Origin: Actinocorallia populi
Lineage (GTDB): Bacteria > Actinomycetota > Actinomycetes > Streptosporangiales > Streptosporangiaceae
Assembly: GCF_002995495.1 (NCBI RefSeq)
Contig: NZ_PVZV01000001.1
Span: 496,001 to 560,000 of the forward strand
Reading direction: 5' to 3'
DNA: 64,000 nt
The position numbers and the translations under genes were made by a program. Positions 50,390 to 59,418 of this stretch are shown here, one piece after another. Each line of letters begins with the position of its first letter. Positions within the stretch are counted from its first letter, which is position 1. The notes below the pieces were generated by a model. That model had not been told where the DNA came from. It saw only the letters and a program-made list of their open reading frames with translations, and made no database searches.

Positions 50390-50891
50390 CGAGACTCCGA
50401 GGTGATGAGGTCAGAGGAGACGTCTCGTCACCGCGGTCAGCGCCCGACCGCGCCCGCCCTCCGCCACCGGGCGAAGGAACGGGACCGTTCAGTGGTTCAG
50501 TGGTTCAGGGGGCTGACGGGTGACCGAAAGCCCCCACCCTGGACGCCTCTGGGCTCGACATGCCCGACACGATACCCAGCCGCCCCGCCCCGCGCACCCC
50601 GGCCCCGCCCTGCCAAGGAAGTCCGACCCGGCCACGGGGTCCGGCCCGGCCACGGCTCCCAACCGACCACGGGGTCCGGCCCTGTCACGGGTCCACCCGA
50701 CCACAGGAGTCCGGACCGGCCACGAGGGACCGGCCCGGCCATGGGGTCCCGCACGGCCACGGAGGTCCGGACCGCCGCAGGCGGTCCGCGAGCGGGCGTC
50801 CACGTGGCGGACGAGCGGACGGGGCTCGCGACCGGCGAACGCGTCGTTCCTCCCCCGGTCGTCGGCGGCGCGCCGGGCACCGGGCCGGACG
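50390..50891. other. Gene-free stretch with degenerate repeats upstream of MFS gene
   Basis: About 500 bp without a credible gene. TGGTTCAG occurs twice in tandem near 50490-50510. From about 50616 to 50790 the sequence is a string of 17-24-bp variants of GTCCGGCCCGGCCACGGGG. Frames across it give His/Gly/Pro/Arg-rich peptides without domain character. Confidence 0.55.
50616..50790. repeat. Degenerate tandem repeat, unit about GTCCGGCCCGGCCACGGGG
   Basis: About eight imperfect units, for example TCCGACCCGGCCACGGGG, TCCGGCCCGGCCACGG, TCCGGACCGGCCACGAGG and CCGGCCCGGCCATGGGG. Units vary in length (17-24 bp), so it is not a clean satellite. Confidence 0.6.
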
Positions 50892-50934
50892 CGGCTCAGG
50901 CCCGTCACGGGTCGGTCGTGACGGGCCTGAGCCG
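50892..50934 (-). terminator. Terminator of serS
   Basis: 18-bp perfect stem CGGCTCAGGCCCGTCACG (50892-50909) and CGTGACGGGCCTGAGCCG (50917-50934), 7-nt loop, 20 bp past the serS stop. Confidence 0.85.
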
Positions 50935-50954
50935 GTTTCGGGCGGGTGGTGCGG

Positions 50955-52211
50955 TCAGCGGACGGGTTCGAGGACCTCGCGGCCGAGGTACTTCTGGAGC
51001 GCCTGGGGGACGCGGACGGAGCCGTCCGCCTGCTGGTGGTTCTCCAGGATGGCGACGATCCAGCGGGTGGTGGCCAGGGTGCCGTTGAGGGTGGCCGCGG
51101 GCTGGGTCCTGCCCTCGGCGTCGCGGTGGCGGATCGACAGGCGGCGGGCCTGGAAGGTGGTGCAGTTGGAGGTGCTGGTCAGTTCGCGGTAGGCGTTCTG
51201 GGTGGGGACCCAGGCCTCGCAGTCGTACTTGCGGGCGGCGCTCGTGCCCAGGTCTCCGGCGGCCACGTCGATGACGCGGTAGGGGAGCTCGGCCTTGGCG
51301 AGCATCTCGCGCTCCCAGGCCAGGAGGCGCAGGTGCTCGGCATGGGCGTCGGCGGGGTCCACGTAGCTGAACATCTCCACCTTCTCGAACTGGTGGACGC
51401 GGATGATCCCGCGGGTGTCCTTGCCGTAGGAGCCCGCCTCGCGGCGGAAGCAGCTCGACCAGCCCGCGTAGCGCCGGGGGAGGTCGGGGACGATCTCGTT
51501 CATGTGGTAGCCGGCCAGAGCCACCTCGGACGTGCCCACGAGGTACAGGTCGTCGGCGGGGAGGTGGTAGACCTCGGCGGAGTGGTTGCCGAGGAAGCCG
51601 GTGCCCTCCATCGTCTCGGGCTTGACCAGGACCGGGACGTACATGGGGGTGAAGCCGGCCGCCACGGCCTGCTCCATCGCCAGGTTGAGCAGGGCCAGCT
51701 GCAGCTGCATGCCCACGCCGGTGAGGTAGTAGAAGCGCGAGCCGGAGACCTTGGCTCCGCGCTCCATGTCGATGGCGCCGAGCTTCTCGCCGAGCTCCAG
51801 GTGGTCGCGGGGTTCGAAGTCGAAGGCCGGAATCGTGCCGACCTCCTCCAGGACCACGTAGTCGTCCTCGCCGCCGGCCGGGGCGCCCTCCTCCACCAGG
51901 TTGGGGACGGTGCGCAGGACCATGTCGAGCTCCCCGGCGAGGGTGTCGGCCTCGGCCTCGGCCTCCTTCACCTGCTGGGCCATCTCCTTGGCCTTGGCCA
52001 GCAGCGCCTGCTTCTCTTCGCCCTGGGCCCGCGAGACCAGCTTGCCGGAGCTCTTCTGCTCCGCGCGCAGCTGCTCGAACCTGGTCAGGGCGGCGCGACG
52101 CCGCTCGTCCAGGTCGAGCAGGACGTCGACGACGGCCACGTCCTCGCCCCGGGCGCGCTGGGAGGCGCGCAGCCGGTCGGGATCTTCTCGAAGCGCTCGC
52201 AGGTCAATCAC
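50955..52211 (-). CDS. serS: Seryl-tRNA synthetase
   Basis: Charges tRNA-Ser; class II synthetase. 418 residues: N-terminal coiled-coil arm (about 27-100, [20 protein letters not shown] and [18 protein letters not shown]), motif 2 [21 protein letters not shown], motif 3 [19 protein letters not shown] 52211 ([11 protein letters not shown]) is the usual SerS N-terminus; the open frame upstream runs through a tandem repeat and is not coding. Two tRNA-Ser genes are in the same window. Confidence 0.96.
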   Translation of the reverse strand: MIDLRALREDPDRLRASQRARGEDVAVVDVLLDLDERRRAALTRFEQLRAEQKSSGKLVSRAQGEEKQALLAKAKEMAQQVKEAEAEADTLAGELDMVLRTVPNLVEEGAPAGGEDDYVVLEEVGTIPAFDFEPRDHLELGEKLGAIDMERGAKVSGSRFYYLTGVGMQLQLALLNLAMEQAVAAGFTPMYVPVLVKPETMEGTGFLGNHSAEVYHLPADDLYLVGTSEVALAGYHMNEIVPDLPRRYAGWSSCFRREAGSYGKDTRGIIRVHQFEKVEMFSYVDPADAHAEHLRLLAWEREMLAKAELPYRVIDVAAGDLGTSAARKYDCEAWVPTQNAYRELTSTSNCTTFQARRLSIRHRDAEGRTQPAATLNGTLATTRWIVAILENHQQADGSVRVPQALQKYLGREVLEPVR

Positions 52212-52256
52212 ACACCCGAGGTTATCGTTCCCGGCGACCTCGACGCCGCCCGATAT

Positions 52257-52440
52257 CCCCAAGGCGACGCGTGCCCGACGGCACGCCGCCCGCGGCTGAA
52301 CGCGCGCTGACGCGCACCGAACGTTCCCCAAGGCGACGCGTGCCCGACGGCACGCCGCCCGCGGCTGAACGCGCGCTGACCCGCACCGAACGTTCCCCAA
52401 GGCGACGCGCACGCGGTGGTACGCCGCTTGCGGGGGCGGG
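52257..52440. repeat. 69-bp tandem repeat upstream of serS
   Basis: Units at 52261-52329 and 52330-52398 differ at one base; a third, partial and more diverged, starts at 52399. Each begins AAGGCGACGCGTGCCCGACG and ends CCGAACGTTCCCC. 69 is 23 codons, so the frames read through as a repeated peptide, but nothing else suggests coding. Confidence 0.85.
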
Positions 52441-52530
52441 GAAGAGGGAAGGCCGTCTCCCGCGCCGGAGACGGCCTTCCACGATCAATCAATATGGCGG
52501 CTTTTCAGCCTTGTGGCATGAAGCGTCCGG

Positions 52531-53514
52531 TCAGCGGACGTTGACGAACCAGGTGCGGCTGCTGTCGCTGAGGTGGGAGCCGTTGCCCTGGTAGACGACC
52601 TTCCAGCGGCCGTCGCGCTTGACGGTGAAGCGCTTGCTGAACTCGCCCTTCTTGTTCACCCAGGCCCAGCCCTGCAGGCGCCACTTCTTGGAGCCGCTGA
52701 CGCGCTGGTAGACGCCGACCTTGACCCCGCCGTAGGCGCCCCAGGCACCGTCCACCTTGCGCTCGAGCTCGCCGTGGACGCGGATCTTGCCCTTGTAACG
52801 CACGCTCTTGGCGGAGGTTCCCGAGACGCTGGTGCGGTAGCGGGAGTCGACCCAGACCTCGCGCTCGGCCTGCAGCCAGCCGTCGGCGACCAGGTTGGGC
52901 TTGAGGACGACCTTCCAGGTGCCGTCCTGGCCGACGGTCGGCGTGAAGCGGAACCGGCCCTTGTTGTCGCTGGTCGTCGAGGAGACGTAGGACCAGTTGT
53001 TGCCGTCGCCGGTGAACAGCAGGTCGAGGCCCGCCCCCGTGAGCCTCTCGTCGCCGGAGACGGCGATGCGGTTGGTCCGCCCCGTGATGGTCAGCGTCTT
53101 GTTCTGCTCGATCGGCCGCGGCGAGGCGCTGAACCCGTCGACGAACGTGCGGTACTGCAGCGCGTAGTAGGCGGTGGCCGCGGCGGACTCGTCGTAGGAG
53201 TCGGAGCCGAGGTACTCCGCGGTGAACGTGCCGCTCTTGGGCACGCGGAACTCCGCGATGTACAGGCCGTCGGAGTTGGTCCTGACGATCTTCCGCTTGC
53301 CCGCCACGTTGAGCAGGACGTCGCGCCCGCCGAGGGCGCTCCCGCTGGAGCGGGTCAGCTTGCCGCTGACGGTGACCTCGTCACCGATGTGGGCGGGGGC
53401 GCGGTCGGTACGGATAGTGATCTTGGTCGCCACCGCGGCGTGGGCCGGGGAGGCGTAGGCGAGACCGCCCACGACCAGGGCCAGGCCGGTGGCTACGCCG
53501 GTGATTCTCCGCAA
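52531..53514 (-). CDS. Secreted beta-sandwich protein of unknown function
   Basis: 327 residues. Signal peptide RRITGVATGLALVVGGLAYASPAHA (residues 2-26, spanning ...), then Ig-like or filamin-like beta domains: about 30-120 (TKITIRTDRAPAHIGDEVTVSGKL), 125-220 and 225-327 with aromatic and Lys-rich strands. TTG 53514 has a perfect GGAGG 5 nt upstream and places the signal peptide at the N-terminus, so it is preferred to ATG 53556. No enzyme motif. Probably an envelope-exposed structural or adhesion protein. Confidence 0.78.
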   Translation of the reverse strand: MRRITGVATGLALVVGGLAYASPAHAAVATKITIRTDRAPAHIGDEVTVSGKLTRSSGSALGGRDVLLNVAGKRKIVRTNSDGLYIAEFRVPKSGTFTAEYLGSDSYDESAAATAYYALQYRTFVDGFSASPRPIEQNKTLTITGRTNRIAVSGDERLTGAGLDLLFTGDGNNWSYVSSTTSDNKGRFRFTPTVGQDGTWKVVLKPNLVADGWLQAEREVWVDSRYRTSVSGTSAKSVRYKGKIRVHGELERKVDGAWGAYGGVKVGVYQRVSGSKKWRLQGWAWVNKKGEFSKRFTVKRDGRWKVVYQGNGSHLSDSSRTWFVNVR

Positions 53515-53686
53515 CGGGTCCTCCGGGGGGTACGGGTGCCCGGTGATCGGACACATCTGGCAGATGTTGCGTGATCACCGTTTATACCAGGATTCTCAAA
53601 GTTTCCCAGGAACCCATGCAACCTTTTCCACCACTCAGGTGTCGGGTTGGACCCACCACAGTGGGAGTTTCGGCACGTCAAACTAG

Positions 53687-53721
53687 GACTCCGGGCATGG
53701 CCTCAGAGTTGGCCCGGAGTC
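53687..53721 (-). terminator. Terminator of the crotonase-family gene
   Basis: 10-bp perfect stem GACTCCGGGC (53687-53696) and GCCCGGAGTC (53712-53721), 15-nt loop, 15 bp past the stop. Confidence 0.6.
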
Positions 53722-53736
53722 GGAAATTTCTCAGAA

Positions 53737-54492
53737 TTACTTCCGAGTCCAGGTGAATCGGGCAGGCCGTCGCTCCAGGAACGCGGCGATCCCCTCGGCG
53801 GAGTCCTCGCCCTCCACCGAGCCGCGCATCCAGCCGTCCACCCGCTCCTCGGTCAGGGAGCCGTCGACGACGCCGTCGACGATGTCCTTGGCCGCCTCCA
53901 GGCTGAACTGCGAGCGCGACAGCAGGGTCTCCACGAAGGCGTCCACCCGGGCGCCGACGTCCTCGGCGGTCTCGTCGAGGAAGCCGATGCGCAGCGCGTG
54001 CTCGGCCGTGACGAGTTCGGCGGAGTAGAGCAGGTACTTGGCCGACGCCGGGCCGACCAGCCCGGTCAGCCGTCCGATCGCGGTCGGCGGGTAGACGATG
54101 CCGATCTTCGCCGGGGTGATCGCGAACCGCGCCCCGTGCTCGGCGAACCGCACGTCGCAGGCGGCGGCCAGCTGGCAGCCGCCCCCGACGCAGAACCCGC
54201 GGATCGCGGCGACCGTCGGCGCGGGGAAGGCGGCGAGCGCCTCCTCCGCCCGGGACGACAGGTTGGCACCGCCCCTGCGGTTGATGTCCGCCAGTTCGGA
54301 GATGTCGGCTCCGGCGCAGAAGTCGGCCCCGGCCCCGGTCAGCACCAGGACGCGCACGGCGGGGTCCTTGGCCAGGGGCGCCAGCAGGTCCGGCAGCTCC
54401 CGCCACATCCGGGCCGTCATGGCGTTCCGCTTGGCGGGGTTGTCGATGGTCACCGTCGCGACGCCGTCGCGAACCGCACACTCCAGGCCCAT
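53737..54492 (-). CDS. Enoyl-CoA hydratase/isomerase family protein
   Basis: 251 residues, crotonase fold. Oxyanion-hole segments TGAGADFCAGADI and GFCVGGGCQLAAACDVRFA are intact. Both catalytic glutamates of classical enoyl-CoA hydratase appear changed: Gln in GGGCQLA and Lys in TPAKIGIVYPP. It may therefore be an isomerase, hydrolase or decarboxylase, or act on an unusual acyl-CoA. TAAGCT 7 nt upstream of ATG 54492 suggests a leaderless mRNA. Confidence 0.9.
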   Translation of the reverse strand: MGLECAVRDGVATVTIDNPAKRNAMTARMWRELPDLLAPLAKDPAVRVLVLTGAGADFCAGADISELADINRRGGANLSSRAEEALAAFPAPTVAAIRGFCVGGGCQLAAACDVRFAEHGARFAITPAKIGIVYPPTAIGRLTGLVGPASAKYLLYSAELVTAEHALRIGFLDETAEDVGARVDAFVETLLSRSQFSLEAAKDIVDGVVDGSLTEERVDGWMRGSVEGEDSAEGIAAFLERRPARFTWTRK

Positions 54493-54531
54493 GACCCAGA
54501 GCTTACCTATGGGTAACTTCAACGGCTCCGG

Positions 54532-55446
54532 TCAGCCCCTGACCCGCGCCAGCCACTCGGCCGCGGCGGCGAAGTCCGCGTCGCCGGTGCCCCGCCGGAC
54601 CTGCGGGGGCGTCCCGTCGGCCGCCGCGTAGCTGCCGACGAACCGCACGTCGGCGCACACCCGCCGCAGGCCCATCAGCGCCTCCCCCACCCGGGCGTCG
54701 GCGACGTGCCCCTCGAAGTCCATCCAGAACAGGTAGGAGCCCAGGCCCGCGCCGGTCGGCCGCGACTGGATGAGGGTCAGGTTGATCCCCCGGACGAAGA
54801 ACTCCTGGAGGATCTCCAGCAGGGCTCCCGCGTGGTCGTCCCTGATGTAGGCGACGGCCGTCGTCTTGTCCCGGCCGGTGGGAGCGGGCGGCGGGCAGGG
54901 CCGGGCGAGCTCCACGAACCGCGTGACGGCGCCCTCGACGTCGTGGACGGAGGTGGCCAGCACCTCCAGCCCGAACCGGGCCGCCGCGAAGGATCCCGCC
55001 AGCGCCGCGTCGTACAGCCCGTCCGCGACGTGCTGGGCGGCCTCCGCGTTGGACGTGGAGGCCCGCCATTCGGCGTCCGGCACGTTGGCGGCCAGCCAGC
55101 GGCGGCACTGCGGCTGGGCGTGCGGGTGGGAGGCGACCGTCTTGATGTCCCCCAGGCCCGTGCCGGGACGCACCAGCAGCGCGAACTCCACCGGAAGGTG
55201 GATCTCGCTGATGATCTGCAGCTGCTCCCCGGTGGCCAGCTCGTCCAGGGTGGTCGGCACCGAGCCCTCGACGGAGTTCTCCAGGGCGACCACCGCCCGG
55301 TCGACGGAGCCGACGCGCAGGGCGTCGAGCGCGGCCGGGACCGTGGCGAAGGGCAGCCTTTCGGCCCGCTCCGCTCCGGGAAGCGTCAGCAGCGCGGCTT
55401 CGGTGAACGTCCCCTCGGGACCCAGGTAGGCGTAACGGTCCGGCAT
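54532..55446 (-). CDS. pheA: Prephenate dehydratase
   Basis: Converts prephenate to phenylpyruvate in phenylalanine synthesis. 304 residues. Catalytic domain (YLGPEGTFTEAALL, VALENSVEGSVPTTLDEL, SHPHAQPQCRRWL, and the TRF motif in GAVTRFVEL), then an ACT domain (about 205-285; GALLEILQEFFVRGINLTLIQSRP) that binds Phe for feedback control. The usual ESRP is QSRP here. No chorismate mutase part, as in other actinobacteria. TACCCT 8 nt before ATG 55446. Confidence 0.95.
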   Translation of the reverse strand: MPDRYAYLGPEGTFTEAALLTLPGAERAERLPFATVPAALDALRVGSVDRAVVALENSVEGSVPTTLDELATGEQLQIISEIHLPVEFALLVRPGTGLGDIKTVASHPHAQPQCRRWLAANVPDAEWRASTSNAEAAQHVADGLYDAALAGSFAAARFGLEVLATSVHDVEGAVTRFVELARPCPPPAPTGRDKTTAVAYIRDDHAGALLEILQEFFVRGINLTLIQSRPTGAGLGSYLFWMDFEGHVADARVGEALMGLRRVCADVRFVGSYAAADGTPPQVRRGTGDADFAAAAEWLARVRG

Positions 55447-55478
55447 GAAACAGAAGGGTAACCGAGAGGAGCCGCTGC

Positions 55479-55922
55479 TCAGCTGTGAACGGGGTGCCCG
55501 AAGTCGGGAAGCGGATCGTCCAGGTCCACGACCGGGCCCTTGCCCAGGCGCGCGGCGCGCAGCGCCCGCTCCTCCTCCGGCGAGAGCATCGTGAGGCCCT
55601 GGCCGTCCTGGACGACCTTGGCGTAGGTACGGGTCTCGGTACGGCCGTTGATCGAGGTGAGGATGACGCCGTCGCCCACGGAGTTGAGCAGCGCGAGGGA
55701 GAAGGACAACCGTCCCGACATCTCCTGCAGCGCGTCGTACTGGACGATCGCCAGGTCTCGGTAGGCCTGCTTGTCGACCCCGGTGGCGACCTGCATCTGC
55801 TTGCGCAGGATGCCGGCGCACTCCTCGACGACCTGGCTCATCCGCCGGTGTGCGACCAGCGCCATGGCGAGCCCCGCGATTCCGGCGAGGGCCCCGATGA
55901 CGGCCACGGTGATGAGCATCAC
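55479..55922 (-). CDS. DUF4446 membrane-associated protein
   Basis: 147 residues. N-terminal TM helix (ITVAVIGALAGIAGLAMALVAH, about 4-25), a coiled region (RRMSQVVEECAGILRKQM) and a C-terminal beta domain (DGVILTSINGRTETRTYAKVV). DUF4446 is conserved in Gram-positive bacteria with unknown role. The GTG at 55922 overlaps the upstream glycosyltransferase stop as GTGA; the ATG at 55919 is an alternative. Confidence 0.85.
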   Translation of the reverse strand: MMLITVAVIGALAGIAGLAMALVAHRRMSQVVEECAGILRKQMQVATGVDKQAYRDLAIVQYDALQEMSGRLSFSLALLNSVGDGVILTSINGRTETRTYAKVVQDGQGLTMLSPEEERALRAARLGKGPVVDLDDPLPDFGHPVHS

Positions 55923-57199
55923 GAGGTGAACATACCCATCGATGCACCGGTATGCGCCTCATCCTGATGATCTGCCGGTGTTTCCCGCCACATTTCGCTC
56001 ACCAACCAGCTTCCCAAGACGAACAACAGAGCGACCGCGCCCAGCCCGTAAGAGCTCTGCATGATCCTACCGACGGCCTGTTCCCAGAGCGGCTTGGCGG
56101 GCTGGATATGGCTTGTTCCCCACCAGGGGATGGAGAGCACATAGAAAAGCCACACTCCGGCCGCGGCGGCGCACCGTCTCAGGTTCCCGCCGTCCCCCGC
56201 CAGAGCCCCGATCACCAGGACGATCCAGGCCAGGTGGTGGATCCAGGAGACCGGGGAGACGATCACCGCGAGCAGGCCCGTCACGGCGATCCCGGCCTGC
56301 TCGGCCGACCAGGAGTTCGCGGGCGAGAGCCGTCCGGAGGCGCCCAGCAGCGACAGCCTCCTCGCGTACCGGTAACCCGTCCAGACCAGCAGCGCCACAA
56401 CCGCCAGCCACACCACGACGGTGACCGGGTCCGGCCAGTACATGCGCAGCAGGAAGCCGCGCACCGCCTGGTTGGCGGTGACGTAGTTGGAGCCGACCCT
56501 GTCTCCCTCCAGCAGCGCGCCGAACCAGAAGTCCAGCGAGTCGTGCGGCAGCAGGGAGAAGGTGAAGAGCGTGGCGCCCGCCGCGGTGAACAGCGTGTTG
56601 ACCGCGGCCTCCCGGCGCCGGGTGACCAGGAAGTAGATGAGGAAGACCCCCGGCACCAGCTTGATCGCCATGGCCAGGCCCACCAGCAGCCCGCGCGGCC
56701 AGCGGGTGCGGGGCGCGGCGCAGTCCACGACGCACAGCGCGACGAGGAACAGGTCGACCTGCCCGAACCGGACCTGGTCGCGCAGCGGCATCGGGCACAG
56801 CAGCAGCGCCACCAGCACGCCCAGCACCAGCGGCGACCAGTCGCCGGCCCGGCGCAGCAGCGGCCGGAATCCGTACCGGACCGACAGCGCCAGCGCCGCG
56901 TAGATCAGCAGGACCATGACGACCTGCGCGATGGGCCACGACATCCAGGCCAGCGGAACGGCCAGCACCGCCGCGAACGGCGGGTAGGTGAAGGGCAGCA
57001 GCTGCGGCGGCTCGGTCACGAAGGCGTAGATCGGTTCCCCGTGCACGAGCGCGACGGCGGCCGTACGGTAGACGTCCAGGTCCACCAGTCTCTGGTCGGC
57101 GGGATTGGTGAGCCAGTTCACCGCCATCGGGGCCAGCACGGCGGCGGCGGCCGCAAGCCCCGCCACCGCGGCGAACACACGTCTCCCAGGTCCGACCAT
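55919..57199 (-). CDS. GT87-family polyprenol-dependent mannosyltransferase-like protein
   Basis: 426 residues, about 10 TM helices. The GT-C features are an early acidic motif in LVDLDVYRTAAVALVHGEPIY and a YPP motif in LPFTYPPFAAVLAVPLAWM. GT87 members in actinobacteria add mannose from polyprenol-phosphate-mannose to envelope glycolipids (for example PimE). ATG 57199 (MVGPGRRVF) preferred to 57226. Coupled by overlap to the DUF4446 gene. Divergent from the alkaline-phosphatase-like membrane protein. Confidence 0.88.
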   Translation of the reverse strand: MVGPGRRVFAAVAGLAAAAAVLAPMAVNWLTNPADQRLVDLDVYRTAAVALVHGEPIYAFVTEPPQLLPFTYPPFAAVLAVPLAWMSWPIAQVVMVLLIYAALALSVRYGFRPLLRRAGDWSPLVLGVLVALLLCPMPLRDQVRFGQVDLFLVALCVVDCAAPRTRWPRGLLVGLAMAIKLVPGVFLIYFLVTRRREAAVNTLFTAAGATLFTFSLLPHDSLDFWFGALLEGDRVGSNYVTANQAVRGFLLRMYWPDPVTVVVWLAVVALLVWTGYRYARRLSLLGASGRLSPANSWSAEQAGIAVTGLLAVIVSPVSWIHHLAWIVLVIGALAGDGGNLRRCAAAAGVWLFYVLSIPWWGTSHIQPAKPLWEQAVGRIMQSSYGLGAVALLFVLGSWLVSEMWRETPADHQDEAHTGASMGMFTS

Positions 57200-57270
57200 G
57201 GGACCATCCTGGCCTAATCCGACCACTAACCTGGGGGCGACCGTCTCGTAGAGCAGTAGTTGGAGGTCTC

Positions 57271-59418
57271 GTGGCCCGCAGGTGGCCCGCTGCCTGGGCG
57301 ATGATCACCGTGCTGGTCACGGCGCTCATGGCCCTGTCCGCCCAGCCCGCGCAGGCCGAACCGGCCGGCCGTGTGGTGGTCGTCGGAGTGCCCGGCCTGC
57401 AGTGGAGCGACCTCTCCGCGGAGGGCACGCCCGCCCTGTGGCGGCTCACCGGCGAGGGAGCGGCGGCGGCGCTGTCCGTCCGGACCACCACCACCCGCAC
57501 CTGCCCCGTCGACGGCTGGCTGACGGTCTCGGCGGGCCAGCGGGCGCGGCTCGCCAACGGCAGCTGCGCGCTCCCCACGCCCCCGCAGACCGCGGAGGGC
57601 GGCGCGACCGTCCCCGGCTGGAGCGAGATCGTCGCCGACAACGCCGACACCTCCTACGGGGCGAAGGCGGGCCTGCTCGGCGACGCCGTGCGCCGGGCGG
57701 GCGGCTGCACCCAGGCCGTGGGCCCCGGCGGCGCCTTCGCCGCGGCGGACTCCCAGGGCCGGGTGGACCGCTACGCCGCCGGCGAGAACGAGGTCACCGA
57801 CTGGGCGGCCTGCGCGCTGACCGTCGTCGACATCGACGACGTGTCCCGCGCCTACGTCAAGGCCGGCGTGGACTCCAGCGGCGCCCAGGCCCCGGTCAGC
57901 GCCCGGGAGCGGGCCCGCGCCGCGTCCGCCGCCGACGCCCGGATCGCCCGGGTCGTCGGCGCCCAGCCCGCGGGCACGACCGTGCTGGTCGCCGGGCTCG
58001 CCGACACCACCGGCGTCCCGCACCTGCACGTCGCCCTGGCCTCCGGCGGCTTCGAGCGCGGCTACCTCACCAGCGCCGCCACCCGCAGGGACGGCCTGGT
58101 CACCCTGACGGACCTCACCGCGACCGCCCTGGACAGGCTCGGCATCGAGCGCCCCGCCGACGTCGTCGGCTCGGTCTGGAAGCCCGTGCCCTCCGGCGAC
58201 ACGGCCGCCGCCAAGGCCGAGACGCTGCACGACCAGGACCTCGCGGCGCAGGCCGTCCGCAAGCTGAGCAGCGGGTTCTTCGTCGTGCTGTTCACCGTGC
58301 AGCTGCTGCTCTACGGCTACGCCGCGATCGCGCTGCGCCGCAGCGGCGCCCGGGACCGCAGGCGCATCCTCGGCTGGACCAGGATCGGCGCGCTGGCGGG
58401 CGCGGCCACCCCGGCCGCCGCCTACCTGGCCGGGACGCTGCCCTGGTGGCGCGCCTCCTCGCCGGGCGTGATGCTCGTCGTCTGCGTGGCGGGGCTGGTC
58501 GCGCTGATCACCGCGCTGGCGCTGGCGGGCCCGTGGCGGCGCTCGATCACCGGCCCCGGGCTGGTGATCGCGGGCCTGACCGCCGCCGTCCTCGGCCTGG
58601 ACGTCGTCACCGGGTCCAGCCTGCAGATCAACACCTTCATGGGCTACACCGCGCTGGTGGCGGGCCGGTTCTACGGCTTCGGGAACATGGCCTTCGCGCT
58701 CTTCGCCACCGCCTCGATCCTGACCGCCGCCTGGCTGGCCGAGCCCCTGCTGCGGGCGGGGCGGCGCCTGGCGGCGGTGGCGGTCGTGACGGCCATCGGC
58801 CTGACCGCGATGGTCGTCGACGGCCTGCCCGGCTGGGGCAGCGACTTCGGCGGCGTGATCGCGATCCTGGTGGGGACGGGCACGCTCGCCCTGCTGATCA
58901 GCGGCAGGCGGGTCTCGGTCGTGCGCATGGGCCTGCTGGGCCTGCTGGGCGCGGCGGTCGTGCTGGGCATGTCGTTCGCCGACTCGCGCCGCGCCGAGCC
59001 GACCCACCTGGGCCAGTTCTGGCGGCAGCTGGCGGCCGGCGAGGGCTGGAGCGTCGTCACCCGCAAGTTCGGCGCGATGCTCAACAGCCTGGGCCACCTG
59101 GAGTACACCCTCGCGGTGATCGGCGGGCTGCTCTTCCTGTTCCTGGTGCTGGCGCGCCCCTCGTCGTGGCGGACCCCGATCCTGGCCTCGGCCTACCGGC
59201 GCACCCCGACGCTGCGGCCCGCGCTGCTGTCGGTGCTGGTGGTCGCGCTGATCGGCATGCTGATGAACGACTCCGGCGTGGTGATCCCCGCGCTGGTCTT
59301 CACGCTGGCGATCCCGCTGGTGCTGGCGGCGTGCGTCAGAGCGCTGGAGCTGGACGCGGCCGACGCAGGCAGCACCACACCAGAAGAACCAGCACCGTCG
59401 CCAGCACGAACGGCATGA
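57271..59418 (+). CDS. Large membrane protein with alkaline-phosphatase-like domain
   Basis: 715 residues. Signal or anchor helix (about 10-28), an exported domain of about 300 residues opening with GRVVVVGVPGLQWSDLSAEGTPALWRL and TCPVDGWLTVSAGQRARL, a pattern seen in alkaline-phosphatase-superfamily proteins, then about 10 TM helices (from about 330). It could be a phosphotransferase or hydrolase for envelope glycans. GTG 57271 has GGAGG 4 nt upstream. Its last 83 bp overlap the convergent gene at 59336. Confidence 0.78.
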   Translation: MARRWPAAWAMITVLVTALMALSAQPAQAEPAGRVVVVGVPGLQWSDLSAEGTPALWRLTGEGAAAALSVRTTTTRTCPVDGWLTVSAGQRARLANGSCALPTPPQTAEGGATVPGWSEIVADNADTSYGAKAGLLGDAVRRAGGCTQAVGPGGAFAAADSQGRVDRYAAGENEVTDWAACALTVVDIDDVSRAYVKAGVDSSGAQAPVSARERARAASAADARIARVVGAQPAGTTVLVAGLADTTGVPHLHVALASGGFERGYLTSAATRRDGLVTLTDLTATALDRLGIERPADVVGSVWKPVPSGDTAAAKAETLHDQDLAAQAVRKLSSGFFVVLFTVQLLLYGYAAIALRRSGARDRRRILGWTRIGALAGAATPAAAYLAGTLPWWRASSPGVMLVVCVAGLVALITALALAGPWRRSITGPGLVIAGLTAAVLGLDVVTGSSLQINTFMGYTALVAGRFYGFGNMAFALFATASILTAAWLAEPLLRAGRRLAAVAVVTAIGLTAMVVDGLPGWGSDFGGVIAILVGTGTLALLISGRRVSVVRMGLLGLLGAAVVLGMSFADSRRAEPTHLGQFWRQLAAGEGWSVVTRKFGAMLNSLGHLEYTLAVIGGLLFLFLVLARPSSWRTPILASAYRRTPTLRPALLSVLVVALIGMLMNDSGVVIPALVFTLAIPLVLAACVRALELDAADAGSTTPEEPAPSPARTA

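Noticed and set aside
15130..52440. CRISPR arrays
   Set aside because: The repeat regions at 15.1, 40.6, 50.6 and 52.3 kb lack regular spacers and no cas genes are present.
52212..52500. T-box leader or upstream gene for serS
   Set aside because: There is no T-box sequence or specifier stem, and the open frame is just the 69-bp repeat read through.
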